NCBI GenBank assembly: GCA_041672395.1 | Contig: JBAYZS010000020.1 | Coordinates: forward strand, 1 to 34,444 | Direction of reading: 5' to 3' | Origin: UBA5287 sp041672395 | Lineage (GTDB): Bacteria > Bacteroidota > Bacteroidia > Bacteroidales > Dysgonomonadaceae | Length of the DNA: 34,444 bases | Part shown: piece after piece, positions 1-7,560 of the stretch | Position numbering within the stretch: the first letter of the stretch is position 1 | Layout of the letters: the number at the start of each line of letters is the position of its first letter | Notes under the pieces: generated by a model | What the model was told of the DNA's origin: nothing | Database searches by the model: none | What the model saw: the letters and a program-made list of their open reading frames with translations, nothing else | Position numbers and translations under genes: made by a program

Positions 1-1
1 G

Positions 2-73
2 GTGAATCAATACAGTGCTAAGTATGGTATTTCACCGCTCAAAAATAGAACTATGCTGAAATCTATTTCATAG
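2..73 (+). CDS. possible 3' end of an upstream gene (partial)
   Basis: An open frame enters from the left edge and stops at TAG 71-73, giving 23 residues rich in Lys and Ser. It is followed about 170 bp later by a bidirectional hairpin terminator, which fits the tail of a plus-strand gene. It is too short to identify, and chance openness is possible. Confidence 0.3.
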   Translation: MNQYSAKYGISPLKNRTMLKSIS

Positions 74-243
74 ATTAAATTATAAAAAGTGATTGATTGT
101 GCTAGTCTTAATTATTTGATTGGTTTTTAAGACAAAGTAATTTATTATCCGATAGGAAGTGTGAACTTGCTGTCGGATTTACTTTTCAGCTATTTTGAAT
201 TATTGTTATCCATGAGAAGTTGAATCATGTATAAAAAGAAAAA

Positions 244-266
244 GAGCGCTATTAGCGCTCTCTTTT
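244..266. terminator. bidirectional intrinsic terminator
   Basis: GAGCGC (244-249) and GCGCTC (255-260) form a GC-rich stem around a TATTA loop. A T-rich run follows on the plus strand (261-266) and an A-rich run precedes it (about 231-243), so both strands read as stem plus U-tract. It lies 14 bp past the stop of the minus-strand gene at 280-771 and can also end a plus-strand gene entering from the left. Confidence 0.75.
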
Positions 267-279
267 AATTCATTTATAC

Positions 280-771
280 CTAAAACATGGTTTTCAGCTG
301 CTGAATTGATGTGTTTGTAGCAGCGATAACTCCATCTTCATTAATGACGAAATTCTTAAAACCTTCTTCTAACCTAAACTCTTTATAAATCTCTGATTCG
401 GTTCCCTTAGCATCACAAAAATTAGAATTTCCGTTCATTTTGTCCCAGAGAATAGTTTTTTCATAAACACTTTTGTTTTCATCAAATGAAATTGAAATAA
501 ACTCAATGTCAGGATAATTTTTTGTAATGAAATTATACAACTGAACATTTGTTGCTCTGGATTGGGCATCATATGCAGCCCAAAAATTTACTACCACTTT
601 TTTGCCTTTGAATTCGCTCAAGTCTAATGACTTACCTTCGACATCGTTGAGTACGATGTTGGGAATTATTGATCCCGGATGATAACCTATTGAAGGGGTG
701 TCGGTTTTGATTGATCCCGATGACATCACCAGCGAAACAATTGCGATAATGCAATAGTTTACATACTTCAT
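280..771 (-). CDS. TlpA/AhpC-like thioredoxin-fold protein without active-site cysteines
   Basis: This 163-residue protein has an N-terminal hydrophobic segment (about residues 5-20), so it is probably exported or membrane anchored. The body follows the TlpA/AhpC-TSA pattern: a PxxxLxDxxGKxxxLSxFKGKxVVVNFWA core at about 37-66, then helices and a sheet. At the redox site the usual WCxxC is W-A-A-Y-D-A-Q-S-R (64-72), with Asp68 and Ser71 in place of the two cysteines. The cis-proline region before the penultimate strand reads G-F-K-N-F, without a proline. It therefore cannot act as a conventional thiol oxidoreductase; a binding or structural role is possible. A terminator follows the gene. The frame is intact and the fold assignment is from pattern only. 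Confidence 0.8.
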   Translation of the reverse strand: MKYVNYCIIAIVSLVMSSGSIKTDTPSIGYHPGSIIPNIVLNDVEGKSLDLSEFKGKKVVVNFWAAYDAQSRATNVQLYNFITKNYPDIEFISISFDENKSVYEKTILWDKMNGNSNFCDAKGTESEIYKEFRLEEGFKNFVINEDGVIAATNTSIQQLKTMF

Positions 772-877
772 AATTTGTTTTTTTAGTTACTAATGATCTT
801 AAATAGATGCCTCCCGCATCTGATATAAGACTTTGACTAAAGACCTTTCACTAAAGATCTACTCATTTTTGAGTGCA

Positions 878-885
878 CAAAGGTA
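878..885 (-). promoter_or_regulatory. possible -7 element for the 280-771 gene
   Basis: CAAAGGTA on the plus strand is TACCTTTG on the minus strand, matching the Bacteroidota -7 consensus TAnnTTTG. No -33 TTTG was found at the expected distance. It would leave a leader of about 100 nt that contains a small hairpin (AGATGC 805-810 with GCATCT 816-821). Confidence 0.3.
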
Positions 886-985
886 CAATCTATTATTAGA
901 AATCACTCTTTTTGTGTTAAAAAAAATGTTTTTGAATGTTAATAACGCAGAAAATCAGCGATTTAATAGAAATGTCATATAGATT

Positions 986-1957
986 TTATTGGAAAAACTC
1001 CAATAACCGTTCCACTTTTGCATCTTTAAATATTACTCTTTTATCTTTATCAAGTAGGTATAATGTAGGAATTGCTTTCAGATCATAAATTTTATCGTTG
1101 GTAATTTTTCTTTCTGCATCATAAGTATTTATCCAAATTGAAGGCATATCAGGCAAATAGTTTCGCCATTCATCTAAGTCTGTATCAGGGTAGACCGTTA
1201 TAATCGATAATTCGCCTTGTAAAGCACTTTTCTTTGCAAGAGCACCAATTATTCCATTAGAAGATTTAAATGCGTCTACGGCTTCCGCACACATCCGACA
1301 GCCAGGATTTATAAACATCAAAATGGTATATTTACTGTCTATTGCATGCAATGTTCCTTTTTTCCCTGATGCAAGAGTGTAAGTAAAATCATTAGCAATC
1401 TGACCAAGTCGATTTTTCTTAGCTAAATCCAATTGAAACTGATATCTCGATTTAGCAGTTTCCGTTAAAACTGATGAATTGACAGCTGTTTCTAATACAG
1501 GGATATAATATTCCTCGTTTAAGAAAGGTGAGTTTGGATCATAAAGATATTTCTCAAAAAGATGCATAAAATGATTGAAAGCGGTACTGTTTGATTCAAT
1601 TTTATGAAGCATATTCTTTAGTGATTCCGATGCCTTAACAATAGAAACATGATTCAAAATATTAACATAATCAACAAAGGCTTGTTCTGTAATTTCGGGA
1701 CGTTGCAGCAATTCATTATCCATAAAATCAAACCTATCCCAGTAATGCTTGGTCAAATAATTAGCCCTCTCCTCTGCCAAAGTAATGTTTGAAGGAATAT
1801 CCGGTAAAACAAATGTGTCGGGAACAATCTCTTGTGCTTGAACTGAACTCAATGTTTTGTTAACAGTTTCAGTAGGCTGTTGTTTCTGTTTTTTAGTCTG
1901 ACAAGAAATGCTGACAAAGGGTATTAACAGAATGATTGATAGGTAAATATGTTTCAT
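986..1957 (-). CDS. DUF5106-type thioredoxin-like lipoprotein
   Basis: I chose the ATG at 1955-1957 rather than the longer frame to 1990 because it starts a clean lipoprotein signal: Met-Lys, a hydrophobic stretch, then S-I-S-C with the lipid cysteine at residue 19. The product is 323 residues. The N-terminal two thirds is helical and resembles the DUF5106 region of Bacteroidales proteins. The C-terminal third is thioredoxin-like, with a C-R-M-C redox motif at about residues 220-223 in a F-I-N-P-G-C context and a cis-Pro motif (A-I-P-T-L-Y-L-L-D) near the end. Likely role: a periplasmic, outer- or inner-membrane-anchored thiol-disulfide protein. It differs from the adjacent 280-771 protein, which has lost its cysteines. 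The exact substrate is unknown. Confidence 0.82.
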   Translation of the reverse strand: MKHIYLSIILLIPFVSISCQTKKQKQQPTETVNKTLSSVQAQEIVPDTFVLPDIPSNITLAEERANYLTKHYWDRFDFMDNELLQRPEITEQAFVDYVNILNHVSIVKASESLKNMLHKIESNSTAFNHFMHLFEKYLYDPNSPFLNEEYYIPVLETAVNSSVLTETAKSRYQFQLDLAKKNRLGQIANDFTYTLASGKKGTLHAIDSKYTILMFINPGCRMCAEAVDAFKSSNGIIGALAKKSALQGELSIITVYPDTDLDEWRNYLPDMPSIWINTYDAERKITNDKIYDLKAIPTLYLLDKDKRVIFKDAKVERLLEFFQ

Positions 1958-1987
1958 CTTGATAAATTTAAAATTACTATAACACAA

Positions 1988-2016
1988 CAAAGTTACAAAA
2001 TAAAGAAGAATACAAA
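1988..2016 (-). promoter_or_regulatory. possible promoter of the DUF5106 gene
   Basis: On the minus strand TAACTTTG (1988-1995) matches TAnnTTTG. A TTTG (CAAA at 2013-2016) lies upstream with a 17 bp gap, somewhat short of the usual 19-21 bp. It is divergent from dnaX, whose -7 element is at 2059-2066. Confidence 0.35.
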
Positions 2017-2058
2017 GAACAACTTTGAAATCATTAAAAAGGGAATCGATATTTTTCG

Positions 2059-2066
2059 TATATTTG
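2059..2066 (+). promoter_or_regulatory. possible -7 element of dnaX
   Basis: TATATTTG fits the Bacteroidota -7 consensus and lies 18 bp before the dnaX ATG, implying a very short leader. A TTTG at 2024-2027 is too far (31 bp gap) to be a standard -33 element. Confidence 0.35.
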
Positions 2067-2084
2067 TAATTATATTAAGTAAGA

Positions 2085-3854
2085 ATGGAAAATTATATTG
2101 TTTCAGCCAGAAAATACAGACCGACTACATTTCGCTCAGTTGTCGGCCAAGAAGCATTGACTACTACGCTGAAAAATGCAATCACCGCTAATAAATTGGC
2201 TCAAGCTTATTTGTTCTGTGGACCACGTGGAGTGGGGAAGACAACCTGTGCCCGCATATTTGCTAAAACAATCAATTGTCTGAATCCAACAAAAGATCAT
2301 GAAGCTTGCAATCAATGTGAATCGTGTGTGGCTTTTAATGAACAGCGTTCATACAACATTATGGAAATGGATGCGGCATCCAATAACTCCGTTGATGATA
2401 TCCGCGCTTTAATAGATCAGGTTAGAATCCCGCCACAAATCGGAAAATATAAGGTTTATATTATCGATGAGGTGCACATGCTTTCAACATCTGCATTCAA
2501 TTCTTTTCTGAAAACGCTGGAAGAGCCGCCGTCACACGCTGTATTTATTTTAGCAACTACAGAAAAGCATAAAGTAATTCCTACCATTCTTTCTCGTTGT
2601 CAAGTTTACGATTTTAACCGCATTAATATAGACGATATTGTCAATCAATTGAAATATATTGCTCAGCAGGAGAACGTTATAACAGAGCCTGAGGCATTGA
2701 ACGTGATAGCTCAAAAAGCAGATGGTGGTATGCGCGATGCACTTTCAATATTCGACCAGTCTGTTAGTTATACGCGTGGGAATGTGACTTACAAATCGGT
2801 AATCGAAAATTTGAATGTGTTGGATTACGATTACTATTTTAAATTGACCGATGCCATTTTCACCGGAAATGTGTTGGATTGTTTACTGATATTCAATGAT
2901 ATTTTGAACGGAGGATTTGAAGGCCAGTATGTTATTGGTGGGTTAGCAGATCATTTTCGCAACCTCATGGTCTGCAAAGATGCAAAAACAGCAATGCTTT
3001 TTCAGGTCGGCGAGACAATTCGTCAACGATATGTTGATACAGCAATAAACATCTCCAATGAACTATTATATAAAGCGCTTGAGATTACAAACGAATGTGA
3101 TTTGAATTATAGAATTAGCAAGAATAAGCGCTTACTCGTGGAGCTCGCTTTGATCCGTTTATGTCAACTAAATGAAAATCCTGATCCTGAAAAAAAAACG
3201 ATTTTAGAAAGCGCTAAACCAAAAATAAAAAATATTCAACCATCGGAGGTAAAGCATACTAAAAAAGAAGCTACACCAAAAGCCTCATTACCAGCTTCAT
3301 CTGTAACAAAACCAGAGGAGAAAAAGATTGATCAAGACAAGGTCGATAATTCAAATAATGAATCAATGCCGGTTGTCAAAAAGGCATTGATTCCTCCAAG
3401 TGTCGGCATATCACTTGCATCCATAAAAAACAGGAACGAAGTGAGTGCTGCAGAAGTTGAGGAATCTGCAACAGATGGTGTTGACGACGAAGATGTCGAC
3501 TATTCTGAAGTAGAAATGATTAATGCTTGGAAAGCTTTTGCCGATAAATTAAAAGAAGAAAAGCTGCTTAAAAACACAATGATCCTGTATCATCCTAAAA
3601 AGCTGAATAATATTGAGTTTGAAGTAGAAGTTAACACAGAGATAAACAAGCAATATCTCAACGAGAATAGTCTTGCAATTCTGAGTTGGTTACGCGATGA
3701 ACTGAAAAATCAATCACTGAAAATGATAATCAAGATTTCAGAAACGAATTTGATAAGCAGACCGCTCACTCAAAGAGATATCTTTGATAAAATGGTTGAA
3801 GATAATCCTTCACTTCAGAAATTGTCAAATGAGTTTGGACTTGAACTTGATTAA
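2085..3854 (+). CDS. dnaX: DNA polymerase III subunit gamma/tau
   Basis: This is the clamp-loader ATPase of the replisome, 589 residues. It shows the DnaX N-terminus (Y-R-P-T-T-F with V-G-Q-E), Walker A G-P-R-G-V-G-K-T-T at 46-54, zinc-module cysteines at 65, 75, 78 and 81, Walker B D-E-V-H at 128-131 and the S-R-C sensor at 170-172. Domains I-III end near residue 365. They are followed by a low-complexity Lys/Pro/Ser/Glu linker (about 370-480) and a tau-type C-terminal domain. At codons 369-372 the gene carries nine consecutive A bases (3190-3198). Slippage there leads to a stop within a few codons in either alternative frame (TAA at 3215-3217 in -1, TAG at 3205-3207 in +1), which would yield a gamma-like product. 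The stop overlaps the stop of the convergent sulfatase gene. Confidence 0.97.
   Translation: MENYIVSARKYRPTTFRSVVGQEALTTTLKNAITANKLAQAYLFCGPRGVGKTTCARIFAKTINCLNPTKDHEACNQCESCVAFNEQRSYNIMEMDAASNNSVDDIRALIDQVRIPPQIGKYKVYIIDEVHMLSTSAFNSFLKTLEEPPSHAVFILATTEKHKVIPTILSRCQVYDFNRINIDDIVNQLKYIAQQENVITEPEALNVIAQKADGGMRDALSIFDQSVSYTRGNVTYKSVIENLNVLDYDYYFKLTDAIFTGNVLDCLLIFNDILNGGFEGQYVIGGLADHFRNLMVCKDAKTAMLFQVGETIRQRYVDTAINISNELLYKALEITNECDLNYRISKNKRLLVELALIRLCQLNENPDPEKKTILESAKPKIKNIQPSEVKHTKKEATPKASLPASSVTKPEEKKIDQDKVDNSNNESMPVVKKALIPPSVGISLASIKNRNEVSAAEVEESATDGVDDEDVDYSEVEMINAWKAFADKLKEEKLLKNTMILYHPKKLNNIEFEVEVNTEINKQYLNENSLAILSWLRDELKNQSLKMIIKISETNLISRPLTQRDIFDKMVEDNPSLQKLSNEFGLELD
3190..3198 (+). 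promoter_or_regulatory. A9 slippery run in dnaX (candidate gamma/tau slippage site)
   Basis: Nine A bases read GAA AAA AAA ACG in the tau frame, directly after the ATPase and collar domains. Both other frames stop within two to seven codons. Runs of this kind cause transcriptional or ribosomal slippage in dnaX of other bacteria. No experimental support is available here. Confidence 0.5.
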
Positions 3855-5263
3855 TCTTCGTTCCTAAACAGTTTCCAGTTGACATCTTTAGTCCTTGCAC
3901 TCTTCATAATTTGCTTCAAATCCATCGCTTTCTTAGGATAAAGCGAAATGATATTGTGGCGCTCATTAGGGTCGGATGCAATATTGTACAATTCATAGTA
4001 CGGATTGTTCCTGATATTCATGTGAATCAACTTCCAATTATCTTTCACAACTGCTTGTCGCCCGCCTTGTTCCTGGAATTCAAAGTAAAAGTAATCATGT
4101 TTCTTCTGTCCTTTTCTGTTCAGAAGCAAAGGCAAGATGCTGATCCCGTCAATATTTTTGGGGACTTTTTGGTTAAGAAGATCTGCAAAAGTGGGCAGAT
4201 AATCCCAAAAAGCAAAGGTGAAATCACTTTCAATACCTTTAGCAATGCTGCTTGGCCACGAAATGATAGTCGGCACGCGGATACCCCCTTCATATAAATC
4301 ACGTTTATATCCACGATACATTCCATTACTATTGAAAAAGTCAGGATCTCCGCCACCCTCCTGATGAGGACCATTGTCGCTTGTAAAAACGATAAGAGTA
4401 TTCTCATAAATACCTTCATCTTTCAGTTTATCAATGATTTGACCTACATATAAATCTATTCTGCTCACCATGGCAGCATGCGTTGCCCGTGGATAATTTT
4501 GCGAAGCATAACCACCTTTCCGAAATGCCGCTCCCGAATCCGTTCCACTAAAGGGTTTTTCCGGATACATTCCTCTGAATTTCTGAATTATTGAATCTTC
4601 AGGAACAACCAATTCTGCGTGAGGAAGAACAATGGGAACATACAAGAAAAAAGGTTGTTGTTTATTTTGTTCAATAAATTCAAGTGTCTTTTCTTGAATA
4701 AGATCCTGCGAAAAGGTACCGAATTTACCATCATTGTTTTCCGGAAAGTCAATCCGTGTTTGGTTGTGCCAAAGATGATCAGGATAATAATTATGAGCCA
4801 AGAGCTGACAATTATAACCAAAAAACTCATCCACGTGTTGATTGTTCGGGTCGCCCGATGAACCCGGTTGTCCCAATCCCCACTTACCAAACGCACCCGT
4901 TTTGTATCCAGCAGATTTGAATATTCCAAAAATGTTATTGATATTATTTGGAAGAGGGAACTGACCTTCAGGTTGCAATTCTTTATTTCCCCGAATAGGA
5001 GTATGTCCAGTATGTAAACCCGTCATAAGACTTGCCCTTGAAGGAGCGCTCACTGTAGTTCCAGAATAAGAATGAGTAAATCTTGTTCCGTTCAATGCAA
5101 GTCGGTCGATATTAGGCGTTTCGAACTTTTCTTGACCAAAGCAACTTAGATCGCCATAGCCGAGATCGTCTGTCACAATAAAAACAACATTTGGTTTCTG
5201 TTGCGCATTCAGCGTTGTGAGAGCTACTAACCCGAGAGTTGCCGAAGCAATTAATTTATTCAT
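3851..5263 (-). CDS. secreted sulfatase, serine-type active site
   Basis: This 470-residue protein has a Sec signal peptide (cleavage near residue 20, after L-N-A). The alkaline-phosphatase/sulfatase fold is clear: metal-binding D32-D33 in V-T-D-D-L-G-Y-G-D, the modification motif S72-A-P-S-R76 followed by A-S-L-M-T-G, G-K-W-G-L-G at about 126-131, and a T-S-D-N-G-P-H metal and substrate motif near 295-301. The residue to be converted to formylglycine is Ser, so an anaerobic radical-SAM maturase (anSME) would be needed; none is in this window. Likely role: desulfation of a host or algal glycan in the periplasm. The sulfated substrate cannot be read from sequence. It stands alone, without SusC/D partners, and its stop overlaps that of dnaX. 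Confidence 0.93.
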   Translation of the reverse strand: MNKLIASATLGLVALTTLNAQQKPNVVFIVTDDLGYGDLSCFGQEKFETPNIDRLALNGTRFTHSYSGTTVSAPSRASLMTGLHTGHTPIRGNKELQPEGQFPLPNNINNIFGIFKSAGYKTGAFGKWGLGQPGSSGDPNNQHVDEFFGYNCQLLAHNYYPDHLWHNQTRIDFPENNDGKFGTFSQDLIQEKTLEFIEQNKQQPFFLYVPIVLPHAELVVPEDSIIQKFRGMYPEKPFSGTDSGAAFRKGGYASQNYPRATHAAMVSRIDLYVGQIIDKLKDEGIYENTLIVFTSDNGPHQEGGGDPDFFNSNGMYRGYKRDLYEGGIRVPTIISWPSSIAKGIESDFTFAFWDYLPTFADLLNQKVPKNIDGISILPLLLNRKGQKKHDYFYFEFQEQGGRQAVVKDNWKLIHMNIRNNPYYELYNIASDPNERHNIISLYPKKAMDLKQIMKSARTKDVNWKLFRNED

Positions 5264-5286
5264 ATATTCATAACTATCATGAATTA

Positions 5287-5317
5287 CAAAGATAAAAACT
5301 ATTAATTTTACATCAAA
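5287..5317 (-). promoter_or_regulatory. promoter of the sulfatase gene
   Basis: On the minus strand TATCTTTG (5287-5294) is a -7 match and TTTG (CAAA 5314-5317) a -33 match, separated by 19 bp. It lies 23 bp upstream of the sulfatase ATG in the 63 bp divergent spacer shared with the M15 gene. Confidence 0.5.
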
Positions 5318-5326
5318 ATAGAGGAA

Positions 5327-5998
5327 ATGAAACCATCATATTATTTGCATTGTCTGTTAGTAATCCTGTTTTTGATTTTATTGTCATGCACCAATCAAAA
5401 GAGCCAAACAGAAAATGTGATTGAAAAAAGAGATACCATCAGCTTAGAAGAACCTGTTATCAATGATACAATCGTTGACAGCGATTTCACTTTCGATGAA
5501 GCAATAGCCAATACAAAGGCTCCTCATCAACTCATTGATCAGCTAGTTATGATCGATGTTGTATATATTTCGACAGATGGTAGACCACATAAAGGTCAAG
5601 TAGTCACAAACAAAAAGATTGCGGAAGATATAGTAGAAATGTTCAGTATGATGTTGCGGCAGAATTTTGTAGTAGAAAAGGCAATTCCAGTCGTTCATTA
5701 TGATTGGAGCGACAGTCTTTCGATGAGCGATAATAATTCGTATAGCTTTTCATACAGGAATGTTTCATTCTCCAAGCACGCGACAGGAATGGCTATCGAT
5801 ATCAATCCCCGATTTAATCCGTTGAGGTGGAAATCGGGAGACCGGCCAAATCAACCAGTCGGCGCTGTTTCCGATACACTTGTAAACGGAACTTTTCATT
5901 CAAACCATCCAATTGTAAAAGAGTTCAAACATCGTGGATTCAAGTGGGGGCATACATTTTCAAAATATTACGACGACCATCATTTTGAGCGAAGATGA
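5327..5998 (+). CDS. M15-family metallopeptidase lipoprotein (VanY/CwlK-like)
   Basis: This 223-residue protein has a lipoprotein signal (L-L-S-C, lipid cysteine near residue 21). The zinc peptidase domain carries the M15 signature S-K-H-A-T-G-M-A-I-D-I-N-P at about 150-162, giving the first His and Asp ligands, and G-F-K-W-G-H ... Y-D-D-H-H-F-E at the C-terminus, giving the catalytic acid and last His ligand. M15 enzymes cleave D-Ala/L-Ala-D-amino acid bonds in peptidoglycan stem peptides, so a cell-wall remodelling carboxypeptidase or endopeptidase at the envelope is likely. The exact bond is unknown. It ends 2 bp before the stop of convergent yifB. Confidence 0.88.
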   Translation: MKPSYYLHCLLVILFLILLSCTNQKSQTENVIEKRDTISLEEPVINDTIVDSDFTFDEAIANTKAPHQLIDQLVMIDVVYISTDGRPHKGQVVTNKKIAEDIVEMFSMMLRQNFVVEKAIPVVHYDWSDSLSMSDNNSYSFSYRNVSFSKHATGMAIDINPRFNPLRWKSGDRPNQPVGAVSDTLVNGTFHSNHPIVKEFKHRGFKWGHTFSKYYDDHHFERR

Positions 5999-6000
5999 AT

Positions 6001-7539
6001 TTATCCAGCCCAGTTTTCTCTGTCCAAATTCCTATAGTTGATAGCTTCAGCCAAATGCATTGGTTTTATGTTCTCACTTTCATCCAAATCGGCAATGGTA
6101 CGCGACACCTTCAAAATTCTGCCGTAGGCTCGTGCCGATAAAGACAATCGTTCCATAGCCGTTTTCAACAGCTTCAATCCCGAAGCGTCGGGTTCTGCAA
6201 ACACATGTAACTGTTTGGATGACATTTGCGCATTACAGTAAACACCTTGAATATCTTTGAATCGTTTTTCCTGTATTCTGCGAGCTTTAATAACACGTTC
6301 TCTTATAGCAGAGCTGTGTTCACCGGCTGTTGTGTCCGATATCTTGTCGAAAGGCACCGGTGTAATCTCAATTTGTATGTCAATTCTGTCCAATAAGGGA
6401 CCAGAGATTTTATTCAGATATTTTTGAACCAATCCCGGCGAACAAACACATTCCTTATCCGGGTGATTATAATACCCACAGGGACATGGATTCATGGCTG
6501 CTACCAGCATAAAACTTGCCGGATAATCAACCGAAAATTTGGCACGTGAAATGGCTATTTTTCTATCTTCCAGAGGTTGACGCATCACCTCCAGCACACT
6601 TCTGTTAAATTCTGGTAGTTCGTCAAGAAAAAGTACCCCGTTATGAGCCAGACTAATTTCGCCAGGTTGTGGATATGATCCACCCCCAACCAGTGCAACA
6701 TCACTAATAGAGTGGTGAGGAGAACGAAATGGACGGTGCGACATCAATCCTGAGCATTTGTCTGTCTTTCCGGCGACACTATGAATTTTAGTTGTTTCTA
6801 ATGATTCATCAATGGTAAAAGGAGGTAAAATGGACGGCATACGTTTTGCCATCATCGATTTTCCGGCGCCCGGCGGACCAACCATAATTAAATTATGCCC
6901 TCCTGCCGCGGCCACTTCCAGCGCACGTTTCACGCTCTCTTGTCCTTTTACTTCGCTGAAATCAAAATCAAATTCGGACTGACTGTTCCTGAACTCCTCT
7001 TCAATATCAATGATTATCTGTTCAAGTTTATGCTTATGATTAAAAAAATCTACTACCTCACGTATATTTTTTACTCCATACACTTCCAGCCCTTTCACAA
7101 CAGCAGCTTCTTTGGCATTATCCGCAGGCAATATCAGTCCCTTGAATCCCTTTTCCTTTGCCATAAGGGCTATCGATAATGCTCCCTTTATAGGCAAGAT
7201 ATTACCATCGAGCGATAACTCGCCCATCAGCATAAATTGATCCAGCTCATCATGCGGCAATGTGTTTGTAGCTGCCATTATACCTATAGCCAGTGGCAAA
7301 TCATAGGCGGTACCCTCTTTCCGAATATCGGCAGGAGACATGTTTATAACTATTTGCTGACGAGGTACTTTGTACTCGTTAACCTGCAATGCTGAAATAA
7401 TGCGTTCGTGACTTTCTTTTACAGAGGTATCCGGAAGTCCAACCAACATGAACTTGATTCCCCTGGAGCAGTTTACTTCAATGGTTATTAGTGTCGCGTT
7501 AATTCCCTGAACTGCCGCTCCAAAAACTTTAACTAACAT
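6001..7539 (-). CDS. comM: YifB/ComM-family Mg-chelatase-like AAA+ ATPase
   Basis: This 512-residue protein has the full family architecture: an N-terminal ChlI/Lon-like domain (about 1-170), Walker A G-P-P-G-A-G-K-S at 221-228, Walker B L-F-L-D-E-L-P-E at 303-310, a Cys cluster (352, 354, 364, 366) and a C-terminal Mg-chelatase helical domain. ComM of gamma-proteobacteria is a hexameric helicase promoting branch migration during natural transformation. In Bacteroidota the usual label is YifB family, and a recombination role is an inference. It sits 21 bp downstream of the DUF4369 gene and probably shares its transcript. Confidence 0.93.
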   Translation of the reverse strand: MLVKVFGAAVQGINATLITIEVNCSRGIKFMLVGLPDTSVKESHERIISALQVNEYKVPRQQIVINMSPADIRKEGTAYDLPLAIGIMAATNTLPHDELDQFMLMGELSLDGNILPIKGALSIALMAKEKGFKGLILPADNAKEAAVVKGLEVYGVKNIREVVDFFNHKHKLEQIIIDIEEEFRNSQSEFDFDFSEVKGQESVKRALEVAAAGGHNLIMVGPPGAGKSMMAKRMPSILPPFTIDESLETTKIHSVAGKTDKCSGLMSHRPFRSPHHSISDVALVGGGSYPQPGEISLAHNGVLFLDELPEFNRSVLEVMRQPLEDRKIAISRAKFSVDYPASFMLVAAMNPCPCGYYNHPDKECVCSPGLVQKYLNKISGPLLDRIDIQIEITPVPFDKISDTTAGEHSSAIRERVIKARRIQEKRFKDIQGVYCNAQMSSKQLHVFAEPDASGLKLLKTAMERLSLSARAYGRILKVSRTIADLDESENIKPMHLAEAINYRNLDRENWAG

Positions 7540-7560
7540 TTATTATTAATCTTAAAACCC

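Noticed and set aside
829..860. Near-direct repeats (CTTTGACTAAAGA / CTTTCACTAAAGA) in the leader of the first gene
   Set aside because: Only two imperfect units, too short to call a repeat array or CRISPR.
874..885. GTGCACAAAG shared with the uxaC promoter (17908-17917) as a common regulatory site
   Set aside because: The 874-885 copy lacks the palindromic partner half; the shared bases are mostly the -7 consensus.
1949..2191. 80-codon plus-strand frame overlapping the dnaX start
   Set aside because: It overlaps the well-supported dnaX coding start in another frame and looks like shadow translation.
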